From Klebsiella pneumoniae (GTDB lineage Bacteria > Pseudomonadota > Gammaproteobacteria > Ga0077536): a stretch of 64,000 bases of DNA. The stretch lies in contig CAMAXW010000004.1 in assembly GCA_945862315.1 (NCBI GenBank), positions 57,667 to 121,666 of the forward strand. Direction: 5' to 3'. The notes beneath the pieces were generated by a model. It was not told the DNA's origin and ran no database searches. It saw only the letters and a list, made by a program, of their open reading frames with translations. The position numbers were made by a program, and so were the translations under genes. Shown one piece after another: positions 62,994 to 64,000 of this stretch. Every line of letters begins with the position of its first letter. The stretch's first letter is position 1.

Positions 62994-63314
62994 GGGGCAC
63001 TCATAAAGGGAGACCTGGGACACCCATAAAGGGAGACCTGGGACACCCATCGGGCGGAGGGAGATCTGGCGGAGGAGACCTGGGACACCCATCGAGCGGA
63101 GGGAGATCTGGCGGAGATCTGGCGCAGGAGATCTGGGACACCCATCAAATTATCGGGGACACCCATCAAATTTTCTGCCTGAGCCAGTTCCCCCACCGCG
63201 TTCACCAGCATAACGCGCGGCGCTTTCTCAAGACTGCGTTTGCGCAGCCCCGGAATCGGGGGGAGATCTGGGACACCCATCGAATTGCGGGTGCGGGAGA
63301 TCTGGGACACCCAT
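62994..63314. repeat. GGGACACCCAT repeat cluster
   Basis: Seven exact copies of GGGACACCCAT start at 63017, 63040, 63082, 63135, 63156, 63270 and 63304. A degenerate copy (GGGGCACTCAT) is at 62994. Most are preceded by GAGATCT or GAGACCT. They are direct repeats with irregular spacing, so not a CRISPR. They adjoin a RAYT transposase gene and share their core with the insert in the GNAT gene at 5.2-5.4 kb. Confidence 0.85.
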
Positions 63315-63406
63315 CAAATTTTCTGCCTGAGCCAGTTCCCCCGCCGCGTTCACCAACTTAACGCGTGGCGCTTTCCCAATACTGCGTTTGCGCAGCCCGG
63401 GAATTG
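63165..63406. repeat. Approx. 94-bp imperfect direct repeat
   Basis: The sequence starting CATCAAATTTTCTGCCTGAG at 63165 is repeated at 63313, about 148 bp later, with roughly ten differences over about 94 bp. Both copies begin within a GGGACACCCAT element. It lies between the RAYT gene and the repeat cluster and is probably part of the same mobile repeat family. Confidence 0.8.
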
Positions 63407-63534
63407 GCCGGGCATCGCCATTTTCGTCCGCGTCGTGGATAAGAAATCTCCAGCCATAACGCCGGCTCGCCGCGACATCTAGCGCGTGAGGTTTTCTCCG
63501 TAGCCGTCTCTCCAAACCAAACAGCGCGGCGGTG

Positions 63535-64000
63535 TTATTCGTTCGCCCGTGCATAAAGACGCCGTGCCGCCGCGTGACCGCGCACCCATCGCCAGCCATT
63601 TCTGGTCGCGACCACCCGCAGCCGGTGCGGGGCGCCGACGAAAAGATGGAAGCGGGCAGGCAGCTCGCAAACCGTCGCCACCCAGTCGCCGGTTTCGAGA
63701 CCCAGCGCGGCTAGCAGCTTGGGCGTAGGAGTGGGGATAACGCCCCGTCGCCGCGGATGCACCGCACGTCCGCTCGTGTCGAGCAGGTCCAGATAGTCTT
63801 GCAGATTGAAGGGCAGGCCAGCGTCTTCGTTACCGCGAATGGCCTCGGCGCACGGCAGCAGGCGGGGTTTGGGTGAGTCGGCTGGGCGGTCTGGTTTGGC
63901 CACGGCGAGCAACCGTTGCTGACCCGAGGTGAACGCCGATTCTTCGATAGAGACGGCGAGCCCCGCGCGCACCGGATTCAAATCCACATAGGTCATTACC
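63535..64000 (-). CDS. REP-associated tyrosine (RAYT) transposase, 3' part, cut by window end
   Basis: The C-terminal 153 or more residues of a Y1_Tnp/RAYT-type protein continuing past base 64000. It has YVDLNPVRAGLAVS at the N-terminal end of the visible part and a C-terminal GWRWVRGHAAARRLYARANE. RAYTs mobilise short REP-type palindromes; here they sit next to the GGGACACCCAT repeats. The catalytic HuH and Tyr would be outside the window, so activity cannot be judged. Confidence 0.85.
   Translation of the reverse strand, partial: VMTYVDLNPVRAGLAVSIEESAFTSGQQRLLAVAKPDRPADSPKPRLLPCAEAIRGNEDAGLPFNLQDYLDLLDTSGRAVHPRRRGVIPTPTPKLLAALGLETGDWVATVCELPARFHLFVGAPHRLRVVATRNGWRWVRGHAAARRLYARANE

Noticed and set aside
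62994..63314. CRISPR array near the window end
   Set aside because: Repeat core is 11 bp, spacing is irregular (21-114 bp) and spacers are themselves repetitive.

Overview
The window looks like a chromosomal segment of a GC-rich, polarly flagellated gammaproteobacterium. The flagellar and chemotaxis genes follow the Pseudomonas-type order and regulators: FleQ, FleS/FleR, FlhF/FleN, FliA, then cheY-cheZ-cheA, MotC/MotD, a ParA-like protein and cheW. I cannot name the species. Neither fliC nor fliD is in the window; they may lie just left of base 1.

Layout. (1) 0.1-9.1 kb: probable flagellin-glycosylation genes. Two tandem TPR/O-GlcNAc-transferase-like enzymes lie on the + strand. A tight four-gene minus-strand operon follows: nucleotide-sugar 4,6-dehydratase, two DegT aminotransferase-fold proteins, and a GNAT acetyltransferase. 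Both blocks have good sigma-54 (-24/-12) promoters. (2) 9.2-34.5 kb: fliS, a FliT-like gene, fleQ, fleSR, fliEFGHIJ, fliK, fliLMNOPQR-flhB, flhA-flhF-fleN-fliA, cheY and cheZ. A minus-strand UDP-xylose-synthase-like gene and a cupin gene sit between fliJ and fliK. (3) 34.6-41.3 kb: cheA, a decayed cheB, motC, motD, a ParA-like gene, a degenerate CheW/ParP-like gene, cheW and a DUF2802 gene. (4) 41.35-42.8 kb: tRNA-Ser(GGA) with a terminator, a 45-bp direct repeat, and a toxin-antitoxin pair whose toxin is frameshifted at an A8 tract. (5) 43-62.8 kb: metabolic genes. These are a thiol dioxygenase overlapping a four-domain rhodanese, an F420/LLM oxidoreductase, an SDR, hydrolases, an L-lactate dehydrogenase-type flavoprotein, a periplasmic molybdenum aldehyde-oxidase set with cytochrome c, an MFS carrier, a glutamine-synthetase-like ligase, and a SnoaL/hydrolase pair. 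(6) 62.9-64 kb: GGGACACCCAT repeats next to the 3' part of a REP-associated (RAYT) transposase cut by the window edge.

The flagellar genes read as a standard transcriptional cascade. FleQ with sigma-54 would switch on fleSR, fliK, fliL onward, probably flhA, and cheW. FliA would switch on late genes such as fliS. The glycosylation genes carry the same sigma-54 signature, which ties sugar-nucleotide supply and the two glycosyltransferases to flagellum assembly.

The most unusual points are these. CheA has four FliM/CheZ-like 'DEFEALLD' peptides where a P2 domain would be expected. The cheB gene is shrunken but still open and translationally coupled. One of the two DegT proteins lacks the PLP lysine. 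The first OGT gene is predicted to be leaderless from a sigma-54 promoter. RAYT-type repeats have entered the acetyltransferase gene in frame. The toxin gene is interrupted at a slippery A8 run.
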